Below are positions 24,529-35,059 of a DNA stretch of 64,000 bases, piece by piece (position 1 is the stretch's first letter; every line of letters begins with the position of its first letter). Below the pieces are notes generated by a model that had not been told where the DNA came from, did not search any database, and saw only the letters and a program-made list of their open reading frames with translations. This DNA is from Coprinellus micaceus (Eukaryota; Basidiomycota; Agaricomycetes; Agaricales; Psathyrellaceae). The stretch spans positions 4,340,001 to 4,404,000 of the forward strand of contig OX596337.1 of the NCBI GenBank assembly GCA_951394405.1, given 5' to 3'. Both the position numbers and the translations under genes were made by a program.

Positions 24529-24539
24529 CTTTGACGAAA
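24529..24539. repeat. right target-site duplication
   Basis: CTTTGACGAAA, the exact copy of 15660-15670. Confidence 0.75.
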
Positions 24540-24654
24540 TAGAACCAGGGGAAGCCGTCCTTCAACGACGGCTTACTACTACGGATGTGAGGATGTGCTG
24601 GTCGTAGGGTTGGTTCCGCTGGAGGCCTGTAGGAAAAGTCGAGGCCCTCTCCTC

Positions 24655-25425
24655 TCCCACGAGCTTGCAGATATACTCGCTGCGAAGATCTAGAAAGCCC
24701 CAACCCTCTGGGACAACCACGACACGCGAGTGTCTCCATGATCGCCAGCTCCTTGCGCTTCAAGTTGAGGCGGAAGGTAGTCAGGACAAGGAGTGGAGAG
24801 TTTGCGCTGTGGTAGACCAGAAAAGGCGGACTATCCAGGCTGCAGACGAAATCATCCATTAGGATGTTGCCTGAGCCGCCGCAGTGCTTGTCCGGGTGCT
24901 GCGCTTCATCGCCTCTTCCTGGCCTTGGGTTAGGTGTTCGAGGGGCCATGAAATCGCCGTGGTGGAGTCCTCGAGTTAGCTGAGAGAACCGATTCCACGA
25001 CGAAGCTACGGACGCAAGAGAAACCCTTGGGCGCGGAATTGAGGCACTCTCTCCTACTTATCTCTGCGTTCTCTTGAGATCCTCAGTGCGAAGAAACCGG
25101 GAAGCTCCAGCCATCTGGGACTACCACAGCATATAGCATATACTAAACGCGCCCACGACCGCCCCGGCTCCCTGCGCTTCGAGTTGAGGCGCAAGGTAGT
25201 CGGGACGGTGAGTGGGGAGCCTCTACTGCGGTAGTCCCGGGAAGGCCGTGTAAACCTCTCGAGTTTGTCGAGGTGGTGCGAATTTGAAGACCTAGGAAGC
25301 TCCAGCCATCTGGGACTACCACAGCAAGTAGAAGCGCCTATGACCGCCCGCTCCGTGCACTTCGAGTTGAGGCGCAAGGTACTCAGGACGATGAGTGGGG
25401 AGCCTCCACCGCGGCAGTCCCAGAA
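24655..25425. repeat. three degenerate ~175-bp direct repeats
   Basis: Units begin near 24660, 25070 and 25262. Each carries GAAGC/CCCCA.CC(A)TCTGGGAC.ACCACAGC, then a CTT(C)GAGTTGAGGCG..AAGGTA word, then GGAGTGGGGAGCCTC. The last two units are adjacent. On the minus strand they contain a repeated VVPDGWSF-like peptide with stops between copies, so they look like the remains of a coding domain rather than an active gene. A related copy lies at 12.2-12.65 kb. Confidence 0.6.
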
Positions 25426-26261
25426 AAAGTGGGGGGTGGTTCCAGGGGTGGTGGTGGTTCCATTTCGGTGGCTTGGAACTAAGAGAGGAGGGGTGGCAGC
25501 GGTCCGAGCATCGAGCATCGAGGACGGGCCCCCCCCCCCAAAAAAAAAAAAATCAAGGGGCGCTCTATAGCACAGACAGTACCGTAGACCCGACCTGCGC
25601 CAATAGTGTACGCCGTAGGCGGAATCGGAATCAGAGGAATTGGCGGTGGGAAGAGGGGGTTTGGTGAACGTCCCCGGTAAGGGACCACCAAATACCAAAT
25701 TCGTCCTTGGGCCGTATATAGAACACGTCGAATTGTGCGGTTGAGCACCGGACGCCGGAGCGTCGACCTCGCTACTACCCAAAACCTAAAACCCTTAGGG
25801 GACTGATGTTCCACCACGCGAGTACGATGATCGTCTGCACCGAAGCCTCGACGGAGGTGTGGGGGTCAAGGACGATGGGCGGTGCATGTGCACTGCAGTC
25901 CCGAGTAGGGTGGATGGGGTTGGTTGCGCGGGTGGTCGTCTAGAGAGCTGAATAGAGAGAGGTCTTCTAATGGATGAAGGATGAAGTAGGTGACAATGGC
26001 GATGGTCTTGGTCCGAGGATGGTGCTACAACCCCTGGGGCCCCTGCGTCCGGAACGTGGATGTTGACCCGTTTCGGCGGGGCGGCCTCGTCGGTGCCGAC
26101 GCTGTCGTGCGTGAAGTGAACTTGGGGCGTGAGGTGACCTAGACGAGGGTAGAAGGCGATATATGAGCGAGTGGAGTTGCGGATGCGGATGCGAAAGGTA
26201 CATACGTACGTACCACCGTCAGGAGCGTTAACTACCACCCACACGCCGACTTCATCTCTCT
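25426..26261. other. intergenic region with a C11/A13 homopolymer
   Basis: No supported gene. A run of 11 C followed directly by 13 A sits at 25529-25552 and may be an assembly weak point. Minus-strand ORFs of up to 242 codons here lack any recognisable domain and overlap the repeat copies. Confidence 0.4.
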
Positions 26262-26812
26262 CCACGGACCCCTCCCAAGGGGCCTCCGGGATCAGAATCC
26301 CGGACCAGAGGTCTAGGTAGGTAGGGGTCTGGCTGGTCAGGTCTGGAGAATTTTGACCTTGCCCAAAAACAAATATTTGGGTGATCCAAAGGGTTGCTAC
26401 ACACTTGGATGGTGCAATTGTGTCCAAAAATGCATTTACTTGTGCTCATATAGCTGTAAATAGCTGTACATATGGCAAATGTACATGAATACCACTAGAA
26501 AATTGTGGGGTGACAGACCATGATGACTGCTGACATGGAGCAGTCTTACTTGATAGCATGACTTGAGGACAGAATGAGCAATATAGTGTTTTTCTTTTGG
26601 CTTCATACAGAATACAGAATACAGAATTCACCTGCCCCAGGGTAGTAAGGGGGTGAATAGACAGAATGGGAGTGCCAAGGCCACAACTTACCTTCCCAAA
26701 TAGGGAGATCACTCCCACGGGTAGGTAGGTAGGGGTCCTGCCATAGCTAAACTGAGAATTTCGACCTCTGGTCCGGAATTTTAATCCCAGAGGCCCCTTG
26801 ACCCCTCCGTGG
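26262..26812. mobile_element. MITE-like element with ~50-bp terminal inverted repeats
   Basis: The left end (26262-26313: CCACGGA..CAAGGGGCCTC.GGGAT..GGACCAGAGGTC) is repeated in inverted orientation at the right end (26762-26812) with roughly 85% identity. The 450-bp interior is AT-richer than its surroundings and has no credible transposase ORF. GGTAGGTAGGGGTC words also occur near both ends. Size, inverted ends and lack of coding capacity fit a non-autonomous miniature element. Flanking TCT/TCT could be a 3-bp target duplication, but this is weak. Confidence 0.7.
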
Positions 26813-27099
26813 TCTTCACCTTCTAGCCTTCCAGCCACGTCCGACCTTGTCCATCATCGACATCGACATCGACATCGGCCGTTGGCGCGGTGCAGAGCCT
26901 GCCCTTTTTGAGCCTGATGGAGTCGTACTATGGGGCTGGGGGGATCGCGGGTGGAGGCTTATCGAGTCAATCATAAAAGCGTAGACCACGACAACGCGGT
27001 AGGAGGATGTAAGAGAGAGAGAGAGGAGCTGTGGGCTTGGAAGGCGTCGTGAGACCCGGGCCGTTTGCGGGCTACGGATTAGATCGGTACCCTGGCAAG

Positions 27100-27480
27100 G
27101 ATGTCGAGGCTCCCTTCGTCCCAGAGTGAGAGTGAGAGTGAGGTAGATAGATAGGCCATAACGAAGACGCTCGAGCAAAGAACTTGGAGAACCCAAAGCA
27201 TGGGGACCGACACGAGAGCTTTCCGTCCGAACCGCACGCTCGTGCGTCTGCGGGTGAAAGACGCGGGACGTGGCGATGAACGATGAACGATGAGCGGGCT
27301 AAGGTATCTGTGTCGGCGCGCTTAGCTGGAGTGACACTTCCGGTGCCGTGAGCATCGTGGTCGCAGTTCAAAACCATCCCCCTCCTCCTCGTTCCCTTCC
27401 GAACCCGGGAGTCAGGGCGGGCACACACGCCCAAATACGGCGCACCGCCACCCACGTGGGATGAGATCATCGCCATCACC
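27100..27480 (-). repeat. dispersed fragment of the module downstream segment (R3)
   Basis: The reverse complement reads CCCACGTGGGTGGCGGTGCG, then GGAAGGGAACGAGGAGGAGG, AACTGCGACCACGATG and the CGTCTTTCACCCGCAGACGC block. These match 37870-38170 and 41395-41670 in the same order. No SSP or UP copy accompanies it, so this is an isolated fragment. Confidence 0.7.
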
Positions 27481-27769
27481 ATCATCGCTCGGCGGCGGGT
27501 GACGAGGAGCCAGAGCGGCCTCAGCGGCGCTGACAGCCTGGGTTGATACGCCAAGTTTTTTTGTGCTTTCATCTTCTCGTTTCATCTAGTGATTCTAGTC
27601 CCAGTTCATCTCTGGCGCTCATTCTCCCATTGCTCGAGGAAGGGTACGTAGAAGGAAGGATAGAAGGAAGGGTAGAAGGCTCCTTATCGTACTTATCTCG
27701 TCCCCAACCACTCGGGACTGGGGACGCCGCCTCCCCACGAAGGTCGTCCGCAACGGGTGTCGTCTCCTC

Positions 27770-27860
27770 ACCCACCTCTCTCCATTCTCTCCATTCTCTC
27801 CTCTTCTCCCTCTTCTCCCTCCTCTCTCTCTTCTCCCTTCTCCACCTCTTCCGTCCACTC
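27770..27860 (+). promoter_or_regulatory. CT-rich tract upstream of the LAMTOR1-like gene
   Basis: Almost uninterrupted CTCTTCTCC-type pyrimidine tract ending about 50 bp before ATG 27908. Such tracts are common near transcription starts in filamentous fungi. Confidence 0.5.
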
Positions 27861-27907
27861 GGTGAACAAGAGGGCCTGAACAAGTTACAACACACCACAA
27901 AAGCGAA

Positions 27908-29090
27908 ATGGACTTCATACGCACGTACCTGTGCTGCTGCCTCGGCTCCGCGCACGACCACGACCCGGAGCGTCGCCCGCTGTTGCCGGACTACGAGATT
28001 CCGAATGAGCAGTCGCAGTTTATTCAGGGGGAGGAGGAGGGTGGGGGGTAGTGAGTGTTATCCTTGCGTTCTTTCTTTGTTTGTTTCGTTCTGGGTCTGT
28101 TTCTGGTTGAACCAGAGAGAGAGAGAGAGAGAGATGGAGAGAGAGATGTGCTGACTTTTGCTTGTAGCGGCGCAGTCGACCAACAAAAACTCGAACGCAG
28201 GCTTACCGGGATCGTCAGGAGTAAAGAGAGGTACGCCCTCCCCCTTCTCCCTCCATTCCCTCCCCCTTCCCTTCATTCCCTCTCCCTCACCCTTCACCCC
28301 CTCCCTCAACTCTTCCCATCCCAAACCAACACTAACGAACCCTCCCCCCAGCAAAATGGTAAAAATAGGCTACACGCACCCCTTCAACCTCCACAACAAA
28401 GACGCCATGGGCTCCGAAACCACCATCTCCCGCTCAAACTCGAACAGCGGCTCGAGTTTCGTCGGGCACGCTTCGTCTCATCCCCACCATCACAATCACC
28501 ACGCGTCCCACCATAACCATACCCAAAACGCCTACGCCAGCTCCTCCGAACACATACCCCCAGCCGTCGGAACCGTAGGAGGAGGGAGTGGAGGCTACAC
28601 CCAACCCTCGCAATACTACCACCCCACCCCCTACGGCGCGCACCCCTACGAGCCCTCCCCGCTCTCGCACTCGCGCTCCGCCTCGCGCGACCCGGAGGAC
28701 GACTCGCGCGCGAACGTCCCCTACGCGGACGAGCAGGAGGTGTACTACGACGAGACGGGGAGTGTGGTTGCGGAGCAGCCGAGGGCGGGGCCGGTTTTGA
28801 ATGTGAGGTTGGTTTTGAGGGAGGGAGGGGGGAAGGGGGCGGGGAAGGGAGGGGAGGGGGAGGGGAGGGGGAGGAGGAGGGAGAGGGTTGGGGCTGTGGG
28901 AGTGGGAGTGGGGGGAGGGGCGGGGGGAGGGGCGGGGAAGGAGAAGGCTGAGGCGGGGGGAGAGGAGGAGGAGTTGAGGACGCCGACGGAGGCGAGGCCT
29001 GGAGTGGTAGTTGGGGAGGAGGGGGGGCAGGTGGTTCACGTTAAGGTGCGCTTCTTCACGTTATGTGAGGATGAAGAGGGGAAGAGCTGA
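27908..29090 (+). CDS. LAMTOR1/Ego1-like lysosomal (vacuolar) membrane anchor
   Basis: Exons 27908-28050, 28168-28230 and 28352-29090 join in frame (314 aa). The N-terminus MDFIRTYLCCCLGS has three consecutive Cys suited to palmitoylation and is followed by acidic residues and ERRPLLPDYE. Across the two introns the sequence reads VDQQKLERRLTGIVRSKE then SKMVKIG. This matches the helix of the LAMTOR1/Ego1 family (human LAMTOR1 and yeast Ego1 have L..I(V/L)...K.I(D)I after a lipidated, LL-containing N-terminus). Family members anchor the Ragulator/EGO complex to the lysosome or vacuole for Rag GTPase-TORC1 signalling. Human LAMTOR1 is about 160 aa. This protein is longer, with a His-rich stretch (HPHHHNHH..) and a Gly/Arg/Glu-rich tail after residue 215 that may be partly wrong if a 3' intron was missed. 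No N-terminal Gly follows Met, so myristoylation is unlikely. Confidence 0.6.
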
Positions 29091-30440
29091 TCGAAAGTGT
29101 AGAAGAAGAAGACGTTTGTGTTGGATGATGTGGATTCGATTGCTTGTAGTTGGGGAGACTAAGCCGCCCGTTTGGGAGACTAAGCTGGGTGAAGAGGACC
29201 TGTAAGCCCGTCTGACCTCGTTCGGCTCTGAGTGTCTTCGTTCGTGGCGGGGTGGCCTGGCGGGTACTTACCTCGCCGTACTGACGCTGTAGCGTTCACC
29301 ATCGCTCACCACTATATACCTGTCCATTCAACCGGATCTCCGGTTCCCATCCCCTCCCTTCTAGGTTCGAAGGAAGGAAGGAAGGAAGACATTTGTTCCT
29401 TTAGCCACCCGCCGCACCACACACGCTCTTTCCTATCTATTCCAGATTCTCCGTCACTTCGTGTTGCACAACTAGACCCCTCCACGCACATTCGTTTCTT
29501 TCGCTTCAAGCTTTAATATCTCGTTGACGTGCACACTCCACCCCGAAAAGCACAGATATAATGCATCCGTGTAATTATATACATCCTTACTGATACATTT
29601 TATACATTTTATACCCACTCTTCCTGTTCTCGAGATGAAGGATAATCTTGACGTTGTAGAATCTCTGAGATCCGCCCTCCCCGTCCCGGCATGAACTTGA
29701 GCTTCAGGATATCCCTCCACAGCTACTGCGACGACCCGACCCGTACCTGAAAAACCACGTCCTCCGGACCCCGATCACGTCTATCGCGCCATTGACTCAA
29801 CCAACCCACCCGAGCGGGAGAACCCCCTTATTCGCGCTCGGCCCCGCGCCCGTATTTCCTTATCCGGTATACCCGCAAACCACATCGCCCCACCCGATGT
29901 GACTCGGGCGCATCAACTCCTCTCCCGCCATGTCACCCGATTGGTTAAGAAGGCGCGCCGAGTATGCGCCGAGTCAGGGACGCGATGGGCGCTCGATGCG
30001 GAACTTTGGATCATGACGACGATGGACAGCGTGGGCCACCCATGGGCGGGGGGTATATATACCGGCGGGGGGCGCTGCGGTTGGACCATTGCGTTCGGTT
30101 CGGTTCGACCGCGACGTGGGTCTTTGCTCTCAACCTCACCCTTCGCTACACCAATCGACGCGGAGACGCTGCAGCTTGCTTGATCACCTCTCGACGCGTT
30201 ACTTCGACCAGGACTAGACAGTCGCTCGGACCTTTGGTTGCGCGTTGACCAGCGCTTCGTATCCGTACACGGTTCACATACGCCGACGGGACCCTCGATT
30301 CCTTGGACGACTAATAGTAACGCTGAACGAGAACCCCCATACCTCGACGTGACTCTCTCGAACGAACGAACCGCTCCACTTATCACCGCCCGACCGCTCT
30401 TACCGAACACATCTGTATACATATCCCGGCTCTTCTGAAG
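29091..30440. other. intergenic region between LAMTOR1-like gene and ligase
   Basis: No supported gene. Contains four GGAA repeats near 29370 and a TATATATA at about 30053. Contains a 169-codon minus-strand ORF (29913-30422) without recognisable features, which I treat as promoter/5' UTR shadow of the ligase gene. Confidence 0.4.
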
Positions 30441-33400
30441 ATGTCAGACGAACTAACCATCGCCGGCATCGCGCCCGCGGTCGTCATGGACGTGGGCGAG
30501 GAGAAAGAGGTGGGGAGCGCGAGCAGCAAGTCGACGTATAAGGTTAAGCGGCATCCTGATCATTACTTTTGGTGCGTTCTCTTCTCTTCCTTACTTCTAC
30601 TTACTCCCTACTGTACCTCCTCCATCCAAGTCGTTCCTTCCCCTCACACCGCTCCCCATCTCTCCCCACACTCTCCTCCCCTCCCTGCTTCCCTTCATAC
30701 ACACCGAACCCCCGCTAACAAACCCCCGCACAGCTCCTGCCCGGCCTGGCGAAACCAAAAAGGCGTCGCGACCGACGCGCGGACGTGTAAACACCTCAAG
30801 GCGCTCCTCGGGGACGCGTACGAGAACGCGCGGGTCCTGGCGAAGGGCGGGGAGGTTAAGCCTGCTCCTGCTGCTGCTAAAGGCAAGGGTGCGGCTAAGG
30901 GGAAGGCGGCGCCGAAAGCTAAGGCGGAACCGAAAGCGAAACCGGCGAGTAAGGCAAAGGCGAAGGCGGAACCTAAAGCGAAACCGGCGAGTAAAGCCAA
31001 GGCTGCGCCGAAGACGACTGCGAGGGGTCGGGGGAGGAAGGTTAAAGATGAGGAGCTTGAGGACGACGACGACGACGACGAAGAAGATGATGAGGAGGAG
31101 GAGGAAGAAGAGGTGAAAGAGCCCCCGGCGAAGAGAGCGAGGACGGCGAGGGGCGCGAAGGCTACTGCGAAGGCTCCTGCGTCCAAGGCGGCTGTCCGAG
31201 TTGAGGAGGAGGTGGATGAGGTGGGTGGGGATGTTAAGGAGGAGGAGGAGGATGTTAAGGAAGAAGAGGGTGAGGGTGATGGTGAGGAGAATGGTATGGA
31301 CGTCGATGGTGCGGAGACCGATCCTAATGGTGCGTTTTATTCTACTCTCAATCCTCCTCACCATAGTAGCTGACAGCGTATGAATAGACGAACTCGCTGT
31401 GATCAACGGCGTCCGCCCGAACGTCCTCCTCGCTGACGAGGAGACGCGGGAGGTTGGGTCGAAGACGAGTAAGACCGTGTATAAGGTTAAGAGGACGCTC
31501 GGGCATTACTATTGGTGTGTATCTCATCCTCTTACCTCTCCTCGTTCTCCATCCCTTCTTCCCCCCTCCTTCCTTCCTTCCTTCCTCCCTTCTCTCTCAC
31601 AAACCCGCATGACTCTCCCTTGCACGCGCTCGACTTTCACGGCATATCGCTAATTCCGTGTGCTCCTTAGCACCTGCCCCGCCTGGAGGAACCAAAAAGG
31701 CGTGGAGACGAATAATCGGACGTGCAAGCACATCAAGGAGCTCCTTGGGGAGGCGTACGAAGCTGCTCGTCTTGCGCGTGGTAGCTTTGGCTCCGGTGCC
31801 GCCCCCTCTGCTGCTAAGCCTGCGTCCAAGGCTACCGCAGCGAAAGCCGCTAAGCCTGCTTCGAAGGTTGTTAAACCGGAGTCCAAGGTTGGTAAACCAG
31901 AGTCCAAGGCTGTTAAACCAGAGTCCAAGGCCAAGGCCACGACAGCGAAGAAGCCAGCGAGTAAAGCTAAGCCCGCGAGTAAGGCAGAGACGAAGGTGAA
32001 GGCGGGGACGAAGAGGAAGAAGGTTGAGAGTGATATTGAGGAGGAGGATGAAGATGCTGAGGCTGAGGCTGATGGGGACGGAGCTGAGGAGGAAGGAGCG
32101 AAGGAAGAGGGGGTAAAGGAAGAGGATGGAGATGAAAACGGGATGGACGTCGACGACGCAGGTGGTATGCGCTCTCCCCACTAAATTTCAAATCCGTACT
32201 AACGCCCCAAACAAAGACGACCTCGCCATAATAAACGGCATCCGCCCCTCCGTCCTCCTCGCCAACGAAGAAACGCGCGAAGTCGGGTCCAAGACCAGCA
32301 AGTCCGTATACAAAGTGAAACGGACGCTCGGGCACTACTACTGCACCTGCCCCGCGTGGCGGAACCAGAAGGGCGTGGAGACTGGTGCGAGGAGCTGTAA
32401 GCATATTAGGGAGTTGCTTGGGGAGGCGTATGAGGAGGCGAGGGTGGGGAGGGCGCAGGGGGGTGGTGCGGAGAAGGGTGAGGAGGAGAGTAAGGCGAAA
32501 CCGGCGAGTAGGGCTAAGCCGGAGAGTAAGGCCAAGGCGGTGCCTGCTAAGGGGAAGGCGAGGAAGGTCGAGCCTGTTGAGGAGGAAGTTGATGATGCTG
32601 AGGACGAGGGTGAGGATGAGGATGGGGAGGGTGAAGATGATGAGGGAGAGGAGGAGGGTGGTGCTGAGCCTGTTGATGGAGGTATCTGTTCTTCAACTTC
32701 CATCTGAAGGAGATGACAATGAAATTGACGATTATTGAAATGTATTGCAGATGAACTCGCTGTGATCAACGGTGTGAAGCCCAAGGTCTACATGAAGGAC
32801 GGAGACGAGACCACGGTCAACAGTGCTACGAGCTCGAGCACCTACAAGGTTAAGAGGACTTGGGATCATTACTATTGCGCTTGTCCCGTACGTCCTGCCT
32901 CTCCTCTCCTCTCTCCTTCTCGTGACCCCCATTACTGACTGAACTATAATCCCTCTTAGGCCTGGCGCAACCAAGCCGGCGCCCCCGTCAACGCCCGCTC
33001 CTGCAAGCACCTGGCTTCCCTCCTCGGCATCGAGTACGAAACTGCGCGCCTCCAATGGAAGAACCCCGGCGGGCCCATCCCCAAGGCCCCTGCTGCCAAG
33101 AAGGGCAAAGCTAAAGGCAAGGCTGCGAAGGGAGACGGAGAGGAAGGCGATGAAGAGGGCGAAGGCGAGGGTATCCCTGGCCTGCTCCTCGCCACGAAAT
33201 GGGACATCGACGGCGGCGCGGACCCCACTGGGTGGTGGATCAGCGAAAAGCTCGACGGCGTGCGTGCGTACTACGATGGTAAGGGCGGGTTTTGGAGTCG
33301 ACTTGGGAATCCCTTTGCCCCGCCGAAGTGGTTTACGGACGCTTTGCCGAAGGACGTCACGCTGGATGGGGAGCTCTTTGCTGGACGCGGGATGTTCCAG

Positions 33401-34239
33401 GACACTGTCTCGATTGTGAAGAGTGCGAACTCTCCGCATTGGAAGAATGTGAGCTTTCAGGTGTTTGATGTGCCGAGTAAGGGGGAGGAGCCGTTTGAGG
33501 AGCGGATTGAGTATTTGAGGGAGTTGTTTGAGTATGAAGTGGCTGAAGAGGGAGAGGGGGAGGGAGAGGAGGAGAGGAAGAGTTATAAGTGCGAGCATGT
33601 GAAGGTCCTGGAGCAGGTTGCGGCGAAGAGTAGGGAGCATGTTGTGGAGAGGTTGAAGGAGGTGGAGGGGTTGGGTGGGGAGGGTGTTATGCTTAGGAAG
33701 CCGGGGTCGTGAGTTCCATCCTGTTCGTTGCCAGTCCTTCCACCAGCTGACGCCACACTATTAGGAAGTACGAAGGCACCCGCTCGAGTTCGCTCATGAA
33801 GCTCAAGACCTTTTTCGACGCCGAGGCCATCGTCACCGGGTACGCAGCTGGCAAGGGCAAGCATGCTGGCTCTACTGGGGCGTTGCAGTGCAAGATGGCC
33901 TCTGGGAAGGTACGTTTTCCACCTCTTCTCCTTCATTCACTACGAGGCCGCGCTGATGATCCATGCCATACAGACCTTCGCTGTTGGAAGCGGCCTGAGC
34001 GACAAGCAACGTAAGAACCCGCCCAAGGTTGGGTCGATCATCGTGTACAGGTTCCAGGAGTTGACGAGGGACGGTGTGCCGAGGTTCGTATTCATTCACC
34101 CATCTCCCTCCCAGAACATACTAATATTGATGCCTTCAGGTTCCCCACCTTTGTCGGTGAAGCTGCTGATAAGACCGAGCCGAAGGACGCTGAGGTCCCC
34201 GCGGCGAGGAAGGTGGGTGCTGGGGGGGACGACGCTTGA
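30441..34239 (+). CDS. four-SWIM zinc-finger protein fused to minimal ATP-dependent DNA ligase
   Basis: Ten exons keep frame (30441-30571, 30734-31329, 31388-31514, 31671-32164, 32217-32681, 32751-32887, 32960-33708, 33765-33909, 33974-34083, 34140-34239; 1017 aa). Four modules start DELAVINGVRPxVLL.. and end in a SWIM finger CxC-x15-CxH: C44/C46/C62/H64, C285/C287/C303/H305, C492/C494/C510/H512 and C647/C649/C665/H667. Linkers after fingers 1-3 are Lys/Ala/Pro-rich (histone H1-like) then Asp/Glu-rich. The C-terminal 300 residues are a nucleotidyltransferase plus OB fold: motif I SEKLDGVRAYYDG (AMP-accepting Lys747), LDGELFAGRG, motif IV EGVMLRKPGS (891-900), motif V LMKLK (910-914), then FAVGSGLSDKQRKNPP. 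It lacks the large DNA-binding domain of nuclear ligases and most resembles small bacterial ligases such as the LigE type. Likely role: DNA nick sealing with zinc fingers and basic linkers holding DNA. No targeting signal is obvious. Confidence 0.88.
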
Positions 34240-34971
34240 CTGCGCCTCTTTTTCTTCCTGTGTCCAGCCTCCTCGAGGTCCGTGTGGTAGAGCCAAGTTG
34301 TGCCTGGGAGTATGGTGTGCCCAGGACGATACCCAATCTCCCCACTCCGTGATGTGTTTTGGACTTTGCTTTCGATTTCGATGCGTTTCTATTGTTATGA
34401 ATTCCAGTTATTCTTGGGTGTATGCTATGGTTCATCTAATGCCTATCTATTTATATGTGACTTGGCGATGGTGTTTTCGGATTGATCGTTTCCGCTCTTG
34501 TTCTGCCCCTTCGACGACTTATGGCTTCTCTCATCAGCGTTATAGGTTTCAACACTATGCTAATCCTCGGCACGGCGATTTCGGTCCTCTTGATAGCAAG
34601 GTCCGTATAAACCTCGCTTACACCTCTTCGACATTGACAATTCAATAGAGACCTTCCATTGTTTTCATCGGATCGACTTTGCGCTGATCGTCCTCCCTAC
34701 GCCCTCGACCTCGGCATGCAGCCTCAGTTTGGCGCTGATTGACTTCCACCAATAGATTTGACTGAATGGGAAGTAGGACGAGCTTTGATTTTCGCGTCGT
34801 CACTTCGGTTTCAACTCCTCGATGGTCGACCTCGAAGTCTCATCGACAATTAGTTGGTACTCGACCTGATCAGACGTTGTGATTCCGCGCTTGGGAGCTC
34901 TGGTTGAATCTTCTATGCACCAGGGTTAATGGTCCCCGCCCCATCTGTCCACCGAGGAAGGTATAAATGTC

Positions 34972-34978
34972 CAGCGCG
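34972..34978 (+). promoter_or_regulatory. TATA box of SSP-B
   Basis: TATAAAT in the context GAGGAAGGTATAAATG, as before SSP-C. Confidence 0.5.
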
Positions 34979-35059
34979 ACGGGGTAGGTGAGGGCAACCA
35001 ACCAACCAACCAACCTTCTACACCATCGTTCCCAGAGCCTAGCGCGGCGGCCCTTCAAT

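Larger units (their letters stand above)
15660..24539 (+). mobile_element. 8.9-kb MULE-like DNA transposon with GCM-DDE-USP-PHD gene
   Basis: An identical 11-bp direct repeat CTTTGACGAAA flanks the element (15660-15670 and 24529-24539). Mutator-like elements (MULEs) make 8-11 bp target duplications, so this fits. Just inside, both ends carry AACTTG-rich sequence that matches in inverted orientation. Examples are CTAACTTG..CTAACTT.CCTGC, CTTGGG....ACTTGG and GGTGCAAGGTA.CTTGG, in the same order and spacing over about 180-200 bp. Between them lies one large gene (16649-23290) encoding a DDE transposase with a GCM zinc domain. Boundaries, inverted repeats and gene agree with one another. Two in-frame TGA codons suggest this copy is decaying. 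Confidence 0.85.

Noticed and set aside
25529..25552. C11-A13 tract as a poly(A) tail of a retroposed sequence
   Set aside because: No retrotransposon ORF or target duplication next to it; a slippage-prone homopolymer or assembly artefact is simpler.
28434..29039. Minus-strand Pro/Leu/Arg-rich ORF (201 codons)
   Set aside because: Antisense to the Gly-rich tail of the LAMTOR1-like gene, with no independent support.
29913..30422. 169-codon minus-strand ORF upstream of the ligase
   Set aside because: Lies in the probable promoter/leader of the ligase gene and shows no domain or intron structure.
30597..31406. Minus-strand ORF of 269 codons, Ser/Leu/Arg-rich
   Set aside because: Shadow of the Lys/Glu-rich linkers of the ligase gene; the composition is that of the reverse complement of low-complexity codons.
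34084..34139. Possible retained intron at the 3' end of the ligase gene (weak donor GTTCGT)
   Set aside because: Removing it gives GVPRFPTFVGEA, which fits the ligase C-terminus, while reading through does not, so the weak donor was accepted.
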